From: Palsa-506 sp963836355
GTDB lineage: Bacteria; Actinomycetota; Actinomycetes; Streptosporangiales; Streptosporangiaceae
Length of the DNA: 64,000 nt
Direction of reading: 5' to 3'
NCBI GenBank assembly: GCA_963836355.1
Contig: CAWIJO010000001.1
Span: 62,001-126,000, forward strand
Shown here one piece after another: positions 36,827 through 46,026 of the stretch. The position numbers and the translations under genes were made by a program. How positions within the stretch are numbered: the first letter of the stretch is position 1; every line of letters begins with the position of its first letter. A model generated the notes under the pieces. That model did not search any database and had not been told where the DNA came from. It worked only from the letters and a program-made list of their open reading frames with translations.

Positions 36827-37302
36827 GCACCCAGCTCCGTCACTTCCCGGGCCGCCGGGTGGATGTCGGCGGCGATGCTGGTTCCGCGGGCGGGATGCCA
36901 TCCGTAGGCGGACCGGTATCCGGGCGTGTCGAGTTCGTCGTCATCCAGTCCTGCGCCGGCGCACCAGTTCCCGCGGATGGCCCGCCGCCGGGCAGCGCTG
37001 GTCGCGGCGCGTTCGGCGCGGGTGCGCTCGGGTGCGCGCTTGTCCCACCAGACGTCGTAGACCGCCGCGACCGCGTCGCGCAGCTGCGGGCTGACGGATT
37101 TCGCGTCTCCGCGGGCGAGCCGCTGGATGGCCTGCTCGCTGACTCCGGCCGCGCGGGCGATGCGGGCCGAGCCGTGACCCATCACGGCCAGCGCGCGCAG
37201 CCGCAGCCGGGTACCGCCCGCATCCACACGCGGCCGCCGACGGTCGTAGGTGACGGCCAGCAGCGCTGTGCTGTTTCTTCTGCTTCCAGGTCTGGCTGGC
37301 AT
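36823..37302 (-). CDS. HTH-domain protein of the integrative element
   Basis: 159 residues. A helix-turn-helix is visible: RLRALAVMGHGSARIARAAG, VSEQAIQRLARGD. The C-terminal part contains WWDKRAPERTRAERAA and LDDDELDTPGYRSAYGW. It starts one base after the Prim-Pol stop and is coupled to the next gene. It may bind the element's own DNA during replication or regulation. Confidence 0.65.
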   Translation of the reverse strand: MPARPGSRRNSTALLAVTYDRRRPRVDAGGTRLRLRALAVMGHGSARIARAAGVSEQAIQRLARGDAKSVSPQLRDAVAAVYDVWWDKRAPERTRAERAATSAARRRAIRGNWCAGAGLDDDELDTPGYRSAYGWHPARGTSIAADIHPAAREVTELGA

Positions 37303-37303
37303 G

Positions 37304-38143
37304 TCAGGTCACCGCCTCGGGCTCGGGTTCGTGCTGGGGTTCGGTGTGGTGCTGTTGGGGCTGCTGGTGCCTGGCGCTGCGCCGCGCGGAGGCGATGGTC
37401 CGCCGGATCTCGTCCTCGGGTAGCCCGGCGGTCCCGGCTGCCTCGGCGAGAGTGTCGAGTGCTCCGGGTTGCGTGGTTTCGGCGGCGCGGCAGGCGGCCC
37501 AGAACAGGCCGGCGTTCCGGTTGCCTTCGGGCAGTTGGGCGACCCAGGCGGCCAGCCGGGCGGTACTGGCGTGCCCAGGCGGTCGCTCGGCTGGCGGCTT
37601 TCGCTGAGGCGGGTTCAGCAGGGCGACGGCGGCGGCCCAGTCCAGCCGCCCGCCCGCCGACAGGCGCTCCTGCTGACGGCGGATCAGCCGGTAGGGCATG
37701 CCGCCGACGCTGGATGGCGGGGCCAGGACGTACCCGCCGGATGCCTTGAAGTCCAGGTGGCAGCCGGTCAGCCGCCCGCTGGCTTGTGCCGTTCCGGTGT
37801 AGTAGGCGTGCAGGCCGCCGCTGGGTGTCTGCACGATGGCCAGGGAGCCTTCGAGGAGGCCTGCTCGCTGGAGCCTCCGGCAGGCCGGGTATCCGCTGCC
37901 GTCTGGCCGGATGTCCACGTCGAGCACGTCAGGCCCGGGGCTGCCGGTAACAATGGCCACGTTCCGGCCGGGCTCCGCGGTCCACCAGGCGGTGATCTGC
38001 CCGGGGTCGGTGGTGGCGTCCTTGAAGCCGTGCGGGGTGTCGGGTTCCTTGCGGCCTGGCCGGCAGGGGAACACCGGCCAGCCGTGCCGGGCGTAGGCCA
38101 GCGCCCGTGCCAGCGCGGTCTGGCCGGCTGGGCTGCCGGTCAT
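37304..38143 (-). CDS. bifunctional DNA primase/polymerase (Prim-Pol)
   Basis: 279 residues of the archaeo-eukaryotic primase N-terminal type. HGWPVFPCRPGRKEPDTPHG begins the fold; VLDVDIRPDGSG supplies the catalytic D-x-D; LAIVQTPSGGLHAYY contains the conserved His; DFKASGGYVLAPPS follows. Prim-Pol proteins start replication in one class of actinobacterial integrative and conjugative elements. The ATG overlaps the DUF4913 gene stop (ATGA). No helicase domain is attached. Confidence 0.85.
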   Translation of the reverse strand: MTGSPAGQTALARALAYARHGWPVFPCRPGRKEPDTPHGFKDATTDPGQITAWWTAEPGRNVAIVTGSPGPDVLDVDIRPDGSGYPACRRLQRAGLLEGSLAIVQTPSGGLHAYYTGTAQASGRLTGCHLDFKASGGYVLAPPSSVGGMPYRLIRRQQERLSAGGRLDWAAAVALLNPPQRKPPAERPPGHASTARLAAWVAQLPEGNRNAGLFWAACRAAETTQPGALDTLAEAAGTAGLPEDEIRRTIASARRSARHQQPQQHHTEPQHEPEPEAVT

Positions 38144-38771
38144 GGCAGGCTCCGGGCCGCGCCGTTACCCGTCCGGCGCGGGGCCATGTGGCCGCAGCGG
38201 GTGGTCTCGGTCATCAGCTGCTCGGCGATGGCGGGCACGATCCGCGCCTGGTATTCGGCCTGGGCGGAGACGACGGCGGGGCTGCGGACGGGCTGGAGGT
38301 AGAGCACGGACCACAGTTCGGCGAGCACGTCCAGGCCGTACAGGCACAGCGGGTGCTGCTCCCAGCACGAGCCCGAAGGTGGCGGCCAGCTGGCCGTAGC
38401 CGGGCCGGTAGACCTGCTCGACCCAGGCCCGCACCTTGTCCAGGGCCTTCTGGCGGTCCTCGCCCGCCAGCTTCCACCACCTCGGCGCCGGGGACGGCTG
38501 ATAACGCGACGGCATCGGCGTCGCCGTCAGGGAGGACTCCGCCGGCCGGGGCGGCCAGGGCGGTGACCTGCCCGTAGAGGCTTTCCAGCCGGGCCAGGAT
38601 CGCGGCCTGGTCCTGGAGGGTCCCGCCGAGCCCGGACACGAGCGCCGCGAGGTCGCTGAGACGCTCGCCCGTTGCCCGGAAGTGCCCGGCCTCGCGCTCA
38701 TCCAGGACGGCGAGCCGTTCGGCGTGCCCGGCGAGCTGCAGCAGCGCGGCGGTCATGGCGTCGTCGGTCAT
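38140..38771 (-). pseudogene. DUF4913-type protein, frameshifted
   Basis: ATG 38771 starts MTDDAMTAALLQLAGHAERL and a helical region. A shift near 38530 gives RYQPSPAPRWWKLAGEDRQK, ALDKVRAWVEQVYRPGYGQL. A second shift near 38370 gives LAELWSVLYLQPVRSPAVVS, AQAEYQARIVPAIAEQL to the stop at 38140. This WW...W-EQVYRPGYG...EYQARI pattern is DUF4913, a recurrent AICE protein of unknown role. Confidence 0.7.
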
Positions 38772-39802
38772 GTCAGGTCCACGGGAAGGTGGTGCCGGGC
38801 GGGAACGGGTCAGGCGGCAGCTCGTCACCGATCCCCGGCGCGACCGGCCGGGGCAGCCCGGCCCGCCCGGGCGGGGGCGCGGACGCTCGGGTGAGGGTGG
38901 TGATGGCGCGGCCGCGGCGGCGGGCCCGACTTGTAGGCGGGGTCGTTCCAGGCGCGGGGCAGCCGGGCGATCACCGGCGAGCAGCCGCCGCGGATCACTA
39001 ACGCGAACCCGGGCGGCAGCTGGCGGATCATGTCCGCGGTGGCCACGTCATGCCGGGAATGATGGTCCTGCCCGCGTTCCTTGAACGCCGCCTGGCCGCA
39101 CAGCTTGCTCGCGGCGTCCAGGGTGGTGGTGTCGGTGATGCCGGGCAGGAACACCTTCACCGACGAGGTGTCCAGCACGACCTGCTTGCCCTGCTCGCCC
39201 CACCGGCCGGCCAGCTGCGCCTCGCCGTGCGCCACCGCGCACACCTGGATCCCCTTCCCGCCCGAGTCGCTGAGCCAGACCGGGAGGGGTACCGGGCAGA
39301 TTTGCGTGACCTCGTCCAGGCCCATCAGAAGCGGCGGATCCAGCCGCTGCGCCCGCCGATGCCTGCCCGAGCTGCGCGGCGGTGGTAGTGGATCTCCGAC
39401 GCCATCGCGGCGAACAGCGGCGCGACCGGCGCTTCCTCGTGCGCGGAGTCGGCGATCATGTACAGCGTGCCCCGCCCCCTTAGGAACGCCTCGATGTCGA
39501 AGCCGCCGGGGCCGGGCAGGACGCAGGCGGCGAGCACCGGGTCGGCCATGAACGACAGCGCCCGCGACATCACCATCCGCACCGTCGAAGCGGTCTTCTG
39601 CGCCTCGCCCCGCAGCTCGGCCAGCGTCATCGCCCACTGCTCCGCCCCGGCCGCCGGCGAGGATCTGCTCGGGGGCATCCGGGTCGTGGCCCAGCACCCA
39701 CCCGGCGACGGCCCGCATGTCCAGGCCTGCCAATCTGGTAGTGAGCGGTTTACCAGCTGTGCTGAATGGTCGTTCCGTGGTCCGGGCGGGAGTGGGTATT
39801 CG

Positions 39803-41926
39803 TCAGGGCTGGTGAAGCCGGGTTCGTGCTAGTTCGGCTGCGTATCCGGACCAGTCGCCTCCGGCCTGGCGCATCCACTGGACTGCTGTCTTCGGGGCGA
39901 GGCCGAGTGAGTCGGCGAGGACCGCGGCGGGCAGGCGGGCGGCGAGGTCGGTGAGCGCGGCGCGGCGGTATTCCGTCGCGTGGATGCCGAGGGCACGCAG
40001 GCGGCCGCCGAGCCGGCCGGGGGTGATCGGCTGGCCGGGCAGGCCGCCGGGAAACAGCCACGGCGTGGTGGCTGGTGACCCGGTCCCGGCGCGGGTGCGG
40101 CCGTTGCGGGTCAGGTCGGTCAGGGCTGCGCCGAGCGGTTCGGGGACGGGGATGTCGTGGTCGCCGAGGCGGATGTGCACGGCGCCGTCGCGGCTGGTGA
40201 CCTGGCTGGTGGTCATGGCGGCGATCCGGGTTAGCTGCTGGCCGTAGAGCAGCAGCAGGCACCCGGCGGCGCGGTCGGTGGGGTCGAGGGCGTCGTCGTG
40301 GAGCAGCCGGGCGGCCAGTGCCCACCGCTGTTCCTGGCTGGCCGCAGCGCCGCTGGCGCGTACCCGGCCGGGAAAGGTGAAGGCCTGGCAGTGCCCGCGG
40401 GCAGCGGCCCAGGTCAGGAAGTCCCGCGCCTGGCCGGCGGCGGGCCCGGTGGTGAGCCAGGCGTCGACGTCGGCTTGCCGGCAGCGGGCCAGGGTAAGGC
40501 CGCGGCCGTGAAGCCAGGCCAGGAAGCCGGCGGCCGCGCGGACGTTCCGGTGGGCATGGGCGGTGTAGGTGCGCGGCCGGGCGGCGCGGCTGGCGCTGGC
40601 ACGCAGCCGCCGCATCACCTGCCAGGTGGCGTAGGCCCGCGCTGCCCGCCGGGCCGCGGCGGGCTCGACCGCCTCGATCATGCGGCTGAGCCGCCGGCTG
40701 GCGCGGGCGACTTCCTCGTCGCGCGCCGGGAGCACGCCGCCGGCGATCAGCATGTGCCGGAGGAAGTCAGCCGCCCGGCGGCGCGGATCGGCGTCCAGCG
40801 CCTCGTGGGTGGCCGGCAGCTTCCCGGACGCCAGGTCCGCGAGCAGCGCTGCGCCGTGGCTCCGGCGCAGCCACTTGATCGCCGACCCTGGGGTGCGGGC
40901 CGCGCAGATCGCCCCCAGCACCGGCAGCAGCCCGGCCGGGACCTGGCCGCCGGGCCCGGCCAGCAGCGCCGCGGCCCGGCGGCGCAGGCTGCACCGGCCG
41001 CAGCGGCCGCGTTCGTAGAGCTTGTCCTCAATACCGCAGCCGGCGCAGGCGTGCGTGACGGGCAGGCCGGCGCAGCCGGCGCAGATGCCGGCATCCGGGC
41101 CGGGCGGGGCGACCAGGCGCCGCTGCTGCCCGCAGGACGCGCACCGCCCGCGGTGCTGCAGCGCGGCGGTGTAGCACGGATCGCAGACCGGGCCTTCGGG
41201 CCAGCGGGCCTGTGGCGGGCGGTCCTGGCCGCAGCGCGCGCAGGCGGCGGTTGCCCTGGGCGCGCACGACGGGCAGACCGGGCGGCTCGTGGCCGCGTAG
41301 TAGCACCCGCGGCGCCGGCCGCACACGGCGCAGGCCGCCTCGGGCATCCGGTAGCAGTTCACGCAGATGTCCGGCCGGCCGTCACGGGCGCGGACCGCGA
41401 CCGGCGCGGTCTTGCCGCAGGCCCCGCACCGGCGGCTGGCCAGGCCCGTGCGCCGCCGGCACACCCCGCACAGCGGCTGCCCGGCCATGGCGCGCATCTC
41501 GACCGGCTTGACCTTGCCGCAGGCGCTGCAGGGCTCGGCCAGCTGCCACGTCCGGCACCGCTGGCAGACCCCGCCGCCCTCGCCGCGGAACAACGGCCGG
41601 CCGGTCCGCGCGCAGGCCGCGCACGCCGGGATGGCCAGGGTGACCGACCCGCGGGCGGCCAGCTCGGCGGCCAGCCTGCCCGCAACCGGCGGGGCGCCGG
41701 CGGCAAGGGCACCCGGGTCAGCGGCCAGCGCCGCCGCCAGCTTGATCAGCGCCTGCGCGGTAGGCGCCGCCGCGGCGACCGCGGCCTCGACCGCCGGCCG
41801 GGGCAGCGAGCCTTCCGCCGCGGCCGCCAGTACCACGACCTGATCGCGGCGGCACCCAGCACAGCCCCAGCGCCAGCCGTCCGGCCCGGGCTCGTGGCCA
41901 GCCGGGCACCTCGCAGCCCCGGCCAC
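39803..41926 (-). CDS. multi-zinc-ribbon protein with degenerate tyrosine-recombinase-like domain
   Basis: 707 residues from GTG 41926, five bases after the HTH stop. A Cys/His knuckle near the start (CPAGHEP...CAGC) is followed, after a helical Ala-rich region, by seven CxxC-x(n)-CxxC ribbons between about residues 120 and 330 (for example CSACGK...CGVC and CARCGQ...CDPC). Then comes a helical core-binding-like region (HRNVRAAAGFLAWLHGRGLT) and a recombinase-like C-terminal domain: CLLLLYGQQLTRIAAMTTSQ, WLFPGGLPGQPITPGRLGGR, LADSLGLAPKTAVQWM. The usual GLR, HxxR, LGH and Tyr residues are missing or changed. It probably aids target or end binding. Confidence 0.75.
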   Translation of the reverse strand: MAGAARCPAGHEPGPDGWRWGCAGCRRDQVVVLAAAAEGSLPRPAVEAAVAAAAPTAQALIKLAAALAADPGALAAGAPPVAGRLAAELAARGSVTLAIPACAACARTGRPLFRGEGGGVCQRCRTWQLAEPCSACGKVKPVEMRAMAGQPLCGVCRRRTGLASRRCGACGKTAPVAVRARDGRPDICVNCYRMPEAACAVCGRRRGCYYAATSRPVCPSCAPRATAACARCGQDRPPQARWPEGPVCDPCYTAALQHRGRCASCGQQRRLVAPPGPDAGICAGCAGLPVTHACAGCGIEDKLYERGRCGRCSLRRRAAALLAGPGGQVPAGLLPVLGAICAARTPGSAIKWLRRSHGAALLADLASGKLPATHEALDADPRRRAADFLRHMLIAGGVLPARDEEVARASRRLSRMIEAVEPAAARRAARAYATWQVMRRLRASASRAARPRTYTAHAHRNVRAAAGFLAWLHGRGLTLARCRQADVDAWLTTGPAAGQARDFLTWAAARGHCQAFTFPGRVRASGAAASQEQRWALAARLLHDDALDPTDRAAGCLLLLYGQQLTRIAAMTTSQVTSRDGAVHIRLGDHDIPVPEPLGAALTDLTRNGRTRAGTGSPATTPWLFPGGLPGQPITPGRLGGRLRALGIHATEYRRAALTDLAARLPAAVLADSLGLAPKTAVQWMRQAGGDWSGYAAELARTRLHQP

Positions 41927-41930
41927 CGTG

Positions 41931-42245
41931 CTAGGCCCCCGCGCCCGGCAGCACCCTGGCCCGGCGTGGCCGCGGCAGCGGCCCGCGCGCGCCGGAGCCG
42001 CAGGCCCGCGGCACGGCGACCGGCTCGACCAGGTCACCAGGGCCGCAGCCGAGGATGTCGCACAGCGCGGCCAGCGTGGCCAGGCTGAGCCGTTCCGGCG
42101 TCCGGGCGACCAGCCGGTAGACCTGCTCCCGCGACAGCGCGATGCCGCGCTCGGCCAGCAGCGGCCGCAGGTCCGTGGTCGCGTACATGTCCCGCTCGGC
42201 CATCAGCCGCCGCAGGTGCCACCGGTAGCCGATCCTTGCCGCCAT
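41931..42245 (-). CDS. small HTH (Cro/CI-like) protein
   Basis: 104 residues: MAARIGYRWHLRRLMAERDM, YATTDLRPLLAERGIALSRE, QVYRLVARTPERLSLATLAA, LCDILGCGPGDLVEP, a compact XRE-type helix-turn-helix, then a Pro/Arg-rich tail. Its ATG overlaps the recombinase stop by one base (TGATG). As the middle gene of the trio it is likely a regulator or accessory DNA-binding protein. Confidence 0.8.
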   Translation of the reverse strand: MAARIGYRWHLRRLMAERDMYATTDLRPLLAERGIALSREQVYRLVARTPERLSLATLAALCDILGCGPGDLVEPVAVPRACGSGARGPLPRPRRARVLPGAGA

Positions 42246-43348
42246 CACCCGCCGTCCTCTCCTTCGTAGGCGCGCGCCAGCGCCGCGCGCAGCATCCGGT
42301 TCCGCGCGTCCTGGCCCACCGTGGTGTACGTGGCCGTGGTAGACGCCCACGAATGGCCGGCCTGCCACTGCACGAACAGCGGGTCAATGCCGTCCTCGAT
42401 AAGGTGCGAGACATACGAATGCCGCAGGCAGTGCACGGAAAGATCATCCGGCAGCCCGGCCAGGCCGCGCAGCTGGGCGAACCGGTCATCGACCTGGCGG
42501 GCCGAGATCCGCCCGCCCCGCTCGGTCAGCCACACCGCCGGATGCCCGGCCTGACTGTAGCGGGGCCGCACCTGCTCCAGGTACTGCGCCAGCGCCCCGG
42601 CCGCCCACGGCATCACCGTGGCCACCGCCCGCCGCCGCGGCGGGCTGCCCCTCAGCGCCTTGCCGTACCGGACATGGCACGTCCCCAGGCCGCCGAGCTC
42701 AGGAGCGGCCGGGTTCGCCGCGAAGTCGGTCACGTCCAGCATCGCCGCCTCCCGGCGGCGCAGCCCCCACCCGTAGATCACCTTGAACAGCGTCGCGTCG
42801 CGGAACGCCGCCAGCTGCCCCTTGCGCCGCGACCGCGCCGCCTCCTCCGCCAGGTCGTCGGCGGCGTCGAAGAACGCCTGCAGCTCGGCGCGCGACAGCG
42901 GGCGGCGCTCCGGCCGGCCCTCGATCTCAGCGGCATGCACCGGGCTGTTGCCGTCGTGGAACACCTGCGCCGGCACCGCCCCGGCCCGCTGCTCGCACTC
43001 GGCCACCCACCCATAGCGCGGATCGCAGGCGTAGTCCAGGAACAGCGCAACCGCGCCCTGGTACGCCCGGACCGTCGAGTGCGCCCACCCGCCCGCGGCA
43101 AGCCATGACTCCGCCTGCGCCGCCGTCCACTGCCACGGCCAGCCGGCGAACGCCGCGAACCTGCGCACCACCCGCTCCCGGTCGTCCACCAGCGGGCAGC
43201 TCAGCCGCCTGGCCTGCTGCTGGCGCCGCCACCCCGCCAGCATCTCCTCGAACAACGCCGGCCCTTCCGGGACCGGCACCGCCCCCTCCGCGCCGACCAG
43301 CGCCAGCGACCCCCGGCGTCCCCCCACGCCGCCCTCCCCCGCGAACAC
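42245..43348 (-). CDS. tyrosine recombinase
   Basis: 367 residues. The core-binding domain includes WTAAQAESWLAAGGWAHSTV, RAYQGAVALFLDYA. The catalytic domain carries YGWGLRRREAAMLDVTDF (Arg I), a Lys-bearing beta-turn (VRYGKALRGSPPRRR), HCLRHSYVSHLIEDGIDPLF (HxxR), AGHSWASTTATYTTVG (GHxxxxxT and nucleophile Tyr). All catalytic residues are present, so it should be active. GTG 43348 gives the full domain but has no strong ribosome site. Confidence 0.88.
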   Translation of the reverse strand: MFAGEGGVGGRRGSLALVGAEGAVPVPEGPALFEEMLAGWRRQQQARRLSCPLVDDRERVVRRFAAFAGWPWQWTAAQAESWLAAGGWAHSTVRAYQGAVALFLDYACDPRYGWVAECEQRAGAVPAQVFHDGNSPVHAAEIEGRPERRPLSRAELQAFFDAADDLAEEAARSRRKGQLAAFRDATLFKVIYGWGLRRREAAMLDVTDFAANPAAPELGGLGTCHVRYGKALRGSPPRRRAVATVMPWAAGALAQYLEQVRPRYSQAGHPAVWLTERGGRISARQVDDRFAQLRGLAGLPDDLSVHCLRHSYVSHLIEDGIDPLFVQWQAGHSWASTTATYTTVGQDARNRMLRAALARAYEGEDGG

Positions 43349-44223
43349 GTCGAGTGCATCATCCGGTTACCCAGCGCAACCGAATCTGGGGCCACATCCT
43401 GGCATCTGCCGCAACCAGGCGCCAGGAACCCCGCCGCCACCGCGTGTCCAGGCACCAGCCACCTGCCCGGCATCCTGCCGGCCAGGTGATCAAACCCTTA
43501 CAGGCCACCGATCGCACTTCCCGGGGAATGTTGCATCTGATGCAACTCCGCTCATTTGCGCGGCGGCGTGGAAGTAGGCGCGCATGTAGTCACTGGCCTT
43601 CGCCGACCAGAACGTGCCGTCCTCCACGCCCTTCTGCGAGACCGCCTGGGCGAACGCGTCCGCGCGGCGGATCGCCGTCGCGTGCTCGGCGCAGCCGTCG
43701 ACCGGGGACCAGCGGAACGTCGAGACGACTCCCCCGATGCCCTGCGGGTTAAAAACGTGCACCGGACCCACCGCGGCGCGGACGCCGGACGTCAGGGCGA
43801 ACACGTCGGCCTTGGTGGTGGTCGAGATCACCGGCCCGGGATAACGCAGGATCACGTGCGCGAGGAACGCGGTCTTGAACGTCCGCGGCGGCGCGATCAG
43901 CAGCAGATGCTCCTCCAGCGGCACCTGCAGCCGGTGCCGGTAGTGCGCCCGGCCCAGCCCCACCGAATGCAGCCGCGGCCGGCGCGCCCGCTGCCAGAAC
44001 GAGCAGGAGCGGCGGAATCCGGCCGGACTTGCGGAACGCCGCCAGACGCCCCCACCGCAGCCACAACTCCCCCACGGTGGCGAACCCGCGGCCCGGGTGC
44101 AGCCGCAGATGCAACCGGAACCGGGTGTGGCGCACCCGGTGCCGCGGCAGCCCCGGCCGGGCAGGAACGCCCACTTCCACCCGGCCGCGACCGTGAGCAC
44201 GACGGCCAGGATGATGACGTATT

Positions 44224-45178
44224 TCATGACCTGCTCCCGTTCTGTGCTGCCAGCACTGCCTTGCGCAGCGCCGTCCTGGCCGCCCCGGTATTCAGCCCGG
44301 CCTGCGGTGCCAGCTCCGCGGAGAATCCGCGCCACGTCCGTGACCGGCACAGCCGCCAGCGGCCCGTGATGCTCGGTCACCAGGGCGAGGAACCGGGCCG
44401 TCTTCGTGCCGCTCCTGGGACCCTGCCGGGCATTGCCCAGGGCACGCCGGGGTGCGGTGATCGCCGGGACCGGCCGTTCGGCGGTGACCCGGCGGCCCGG
44501 GGCGACCGGGCATTCCTCGATCACCCACCGGCGGAACCCGGCCAGCGTCGAGCCCGGCGCGAGCGCCAGGCGCAGCAGCCACAGCGCCAGGCCGCCCAGC
44601 ACCGCCAGCGGCGTGACCTGCTCATCAGCCAGCCGGACATTCAGCGCTTTGTGCCGGGCGATCGCCCAGGCGCGGACGACGCCGATCAGTGTGTCGCTGG
44701 CCAGCCCGTAGGCCACCGGCGGCATCGCCCAGATCGCCAGGCTGCGCCACCCGGGGCTTGCGGCGATCGCATTCATGAACACGCTCACCGCGACCGATGC
44801 CACGTTCAGCGCCCGGGCCCGGATCGCCCGGCGGCCGTGCAGCGCCAGCGCGATCCCCAGCGACGCGAACACCACCGCAGCCGCGTCCGGGATCGCGGCC
44901 TCCAGGCCGGCGACCACCGCCAGCCGCCGCGCCGCGAAGATCATCCGGTACTGCGCCGTGAAACTCACCACCGCCGCCGCGCCCGCCAGCACGCTCAACC
45001 CGGCCACGGCGTTACGCAGCCACCCCGCGGAACGATCGGCATGTGTTCCCAGGTGAATCACCCGGCTCGCGGGCCCACCAGTGGACAGCTCCGGCGCAAG
45101 GTGCAGCGGCGCCTGGCCGTCGCCGCCGCGCGCGGGCGTGGCCCGCCTTCGCGAGCGCGGCTGCTGATGCGGCCTCAT
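44224..45178 (-). pseudogene. DUF2637 membrane protein, frameshifted near its end
   Basis: ATG 45178 overlaps the previous stop (ATGA). After a basic leader comes ADRSAGWLRNAVAGLSVLAG, then four or so helices (IPDAAAVVFASLGIALALHG; LNVASVAVSVFMNAIAASPG; WAMPPVAYGLASDTLIG), the DUF2637 pattern seen in transfer and spread proteins of actinobacterial conjugative elements. Near 44320 a one-base shift leads to the tail SAELAPQAGLNTGAARTALR, whose TGA overlaps the coupling-protein ATG. Without the shift the frame runs into the coupling protein as a false fusion. Confidence 0.75.
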
Positions 45179-45594
45179 GCCTGGTCCGGGAAGATCTCGG
45201 CGTCCAGCTCGGCCAGCAGTCCTTCCTGCGCAGCCGGCAACACCGCGGTCATCGACTCCGGATGACCCGGCCCCAGGCCCGCCGACACCCGGCGGCGGAC
45301 CGGCCCGAACGGCACCAGCCGCCGAAGCCAGCCCGCGGCCGCCAGCAGCCACGCCCGGCCCGCCGTGGCCGGGACGACCCCCGCGGCCGCGCAGCGGCGG
45401 CACGCCATCAGCGGACGGCCCATCCGGCGTGGCCGGATCAGCCAGCCATAGTCAGCAGCCAGCTGGGCGAGAGCGGCGGCGCGGCTGGCGAAATGCGGCG
45501 GGATCCCCTCCGCGCAGGCCGGGTCGCCGAACGACCACGCCAGCCCGCAGCCATCGCACGACGGGATCAGGTAGGAGATCTTCCGGAAACCCAT
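45175..45594 (-). CDS. Zn-ribbon hypothetical protein of the integrative element
   Basis: 139 residues. CDGCGLAWSFGDPACAEG and MACRRCAAAG supply two Cys pairs likely to bind zinc; between them is FASRAAALAQLAADYGWLIR. Coupled on both sides (TAATG before, ATGA after). Proteins like this precede DUF2637 genes in AICEs; function unknown. Confidence 0.65.
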   Translation of the reverse strand: MGFRKISYLIPSCDGCGLAWSFGDPACAEGIPPHFASRAAALAQLAADYGWLIRPRRMGRPLMACRRCAAAGVVPATAGRAWLLAAAGWLRRLVPFGPVRRRVSAGLGPGHPESMTAVLPAAQEGLLAELDAEIFPDQA

Positions 45595-45967
45595 TACCCG
45601 GCCCTCCCGGCCAGCCCGGCGATGAGCCCGCCGACCGGCAACTGGCGGAGCGAGACCGCTGCAGGCCCGGGATCAGCGAGCGCGGTGACGACGTTCGTGT
45701 TCACGAGAGGCCCGATCCGTTCCGGCCAGGCGCTAGCGGCGGCTCGCCATCCGCGCTCGCGGTCCAAGCCGCTGGGACGTCGGCCCGGTCCGGCAGGTAG
45801 GCGTAGAGGCCGAAGACACGGCGGGCGATCGCGGCGCTGAGGCCGCGCGGCCGGCAGGCCAGCGAAGCGGCGCGTTCCTGCCGCCACACTCCCGCCCGCA
45901 GCACAGCGAGCGGGACCACGAAAGTGATGATCACGATGGCGGCTAAGCCGGCCAGGACGGTTTCCAT
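45594..45967 (-). CDS. small membrane protein of the integrative element
   Basis: METVLAGLAAIVIITFVVPL is an N-terminal membrane helix, followed by AGVWRQERAASLACRPRGLS and a soluble tail. The first frame ends at 45701 (88 residues). A second frame gives VNTNVVTALADPGPAAVSLR, QLPVGGLIAGLAGRAG and stops at 45594, overlapping the next ATG as TAATG, which suggests that it is the real end and that a base is wrong near 45715. First gene of the leftward operon. Confidence 0.55.
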
Positions 45968-46026
45968 GACACGCAGCGTGCGCCGGAACGGGCGGACGCC
46001 ATCACCGCACAGCCGGACGCCTGCCA

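Larger units (their letters stand above)
39728..43549 (-). mobile_element. tyrosine-recombinase element (recombinase / HTH / Zn-ribbon pseudo-recombinase)
   Basis: 3822 bp (a multiple of three) inserted between Ser and Gly codons of the coupling-protein gene. The ends are deduced from the interrupted gene; there is no obvious target duplication and no terminal inverted repeat shared by both ends. Each end instead has its own inverted repeat: CTGGTA/TACCAG (39735-39756) on the left and GTTGCAT/ATGCAAC (43530-43546) on the right, possible recombinase sites. All three genes inside are intact and tightly coupled. This is the logic of Tn554-like transposons, but the gene content differs. Confidence 0.7.
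38825..44227 (-). pseudogene. VirD4/TraD-like coupling protein gene, split by a 3.8 kb insertion
   Basis: Starts MKYVIILAVVLTVAAGWKWA at 44227, with an N-terminal membrane helix. After frameshifts it reads HLLLIAPPRTFKTAFLAHVI (Walker A-like), STTTKADVFALTSG and KASDYMRAYFHAAAQMSG, then stops at the insertion (43549). Coding resumes at 39727 with GLDMRAVAGWVLGHDPDAPE, a shift to QWAMTLAELRGEAQKTASTV and GRGTLYMIADSAHEEAPVAP, and a last frame PPLLMGLDEVTQICPVPLPV, GQDHHSRHDVATADMIRQLP (TraM-recognition/TraG C-terminal domain). Joining 43550 to 39727 keeps frame. This would be the ATPase that links relaxase and transfer channel. At least four frameshifts. Confidence 0.75.

Noticed and set aside
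40298..42088. 596-codon plus-strand frame opposite the zinc-ribbon gene
   Set aside because: The regular CxxC ribbons on the minus strand prove the coding strand.
43556..45265. 569-codon plus-strand frame opposite the coupling protein and DUF2637 genes
   Set aside because: His/Arg/Pro-rich shadow frame.
43490..45403. A true 637-residue fusion of DUF2637 and coupling protein
   Set aside because: A one-base shift gives a normal DUF2637 end whose TGA overlaps the coupling-protein ATG, so the fusion is an artefact of the frameshift.
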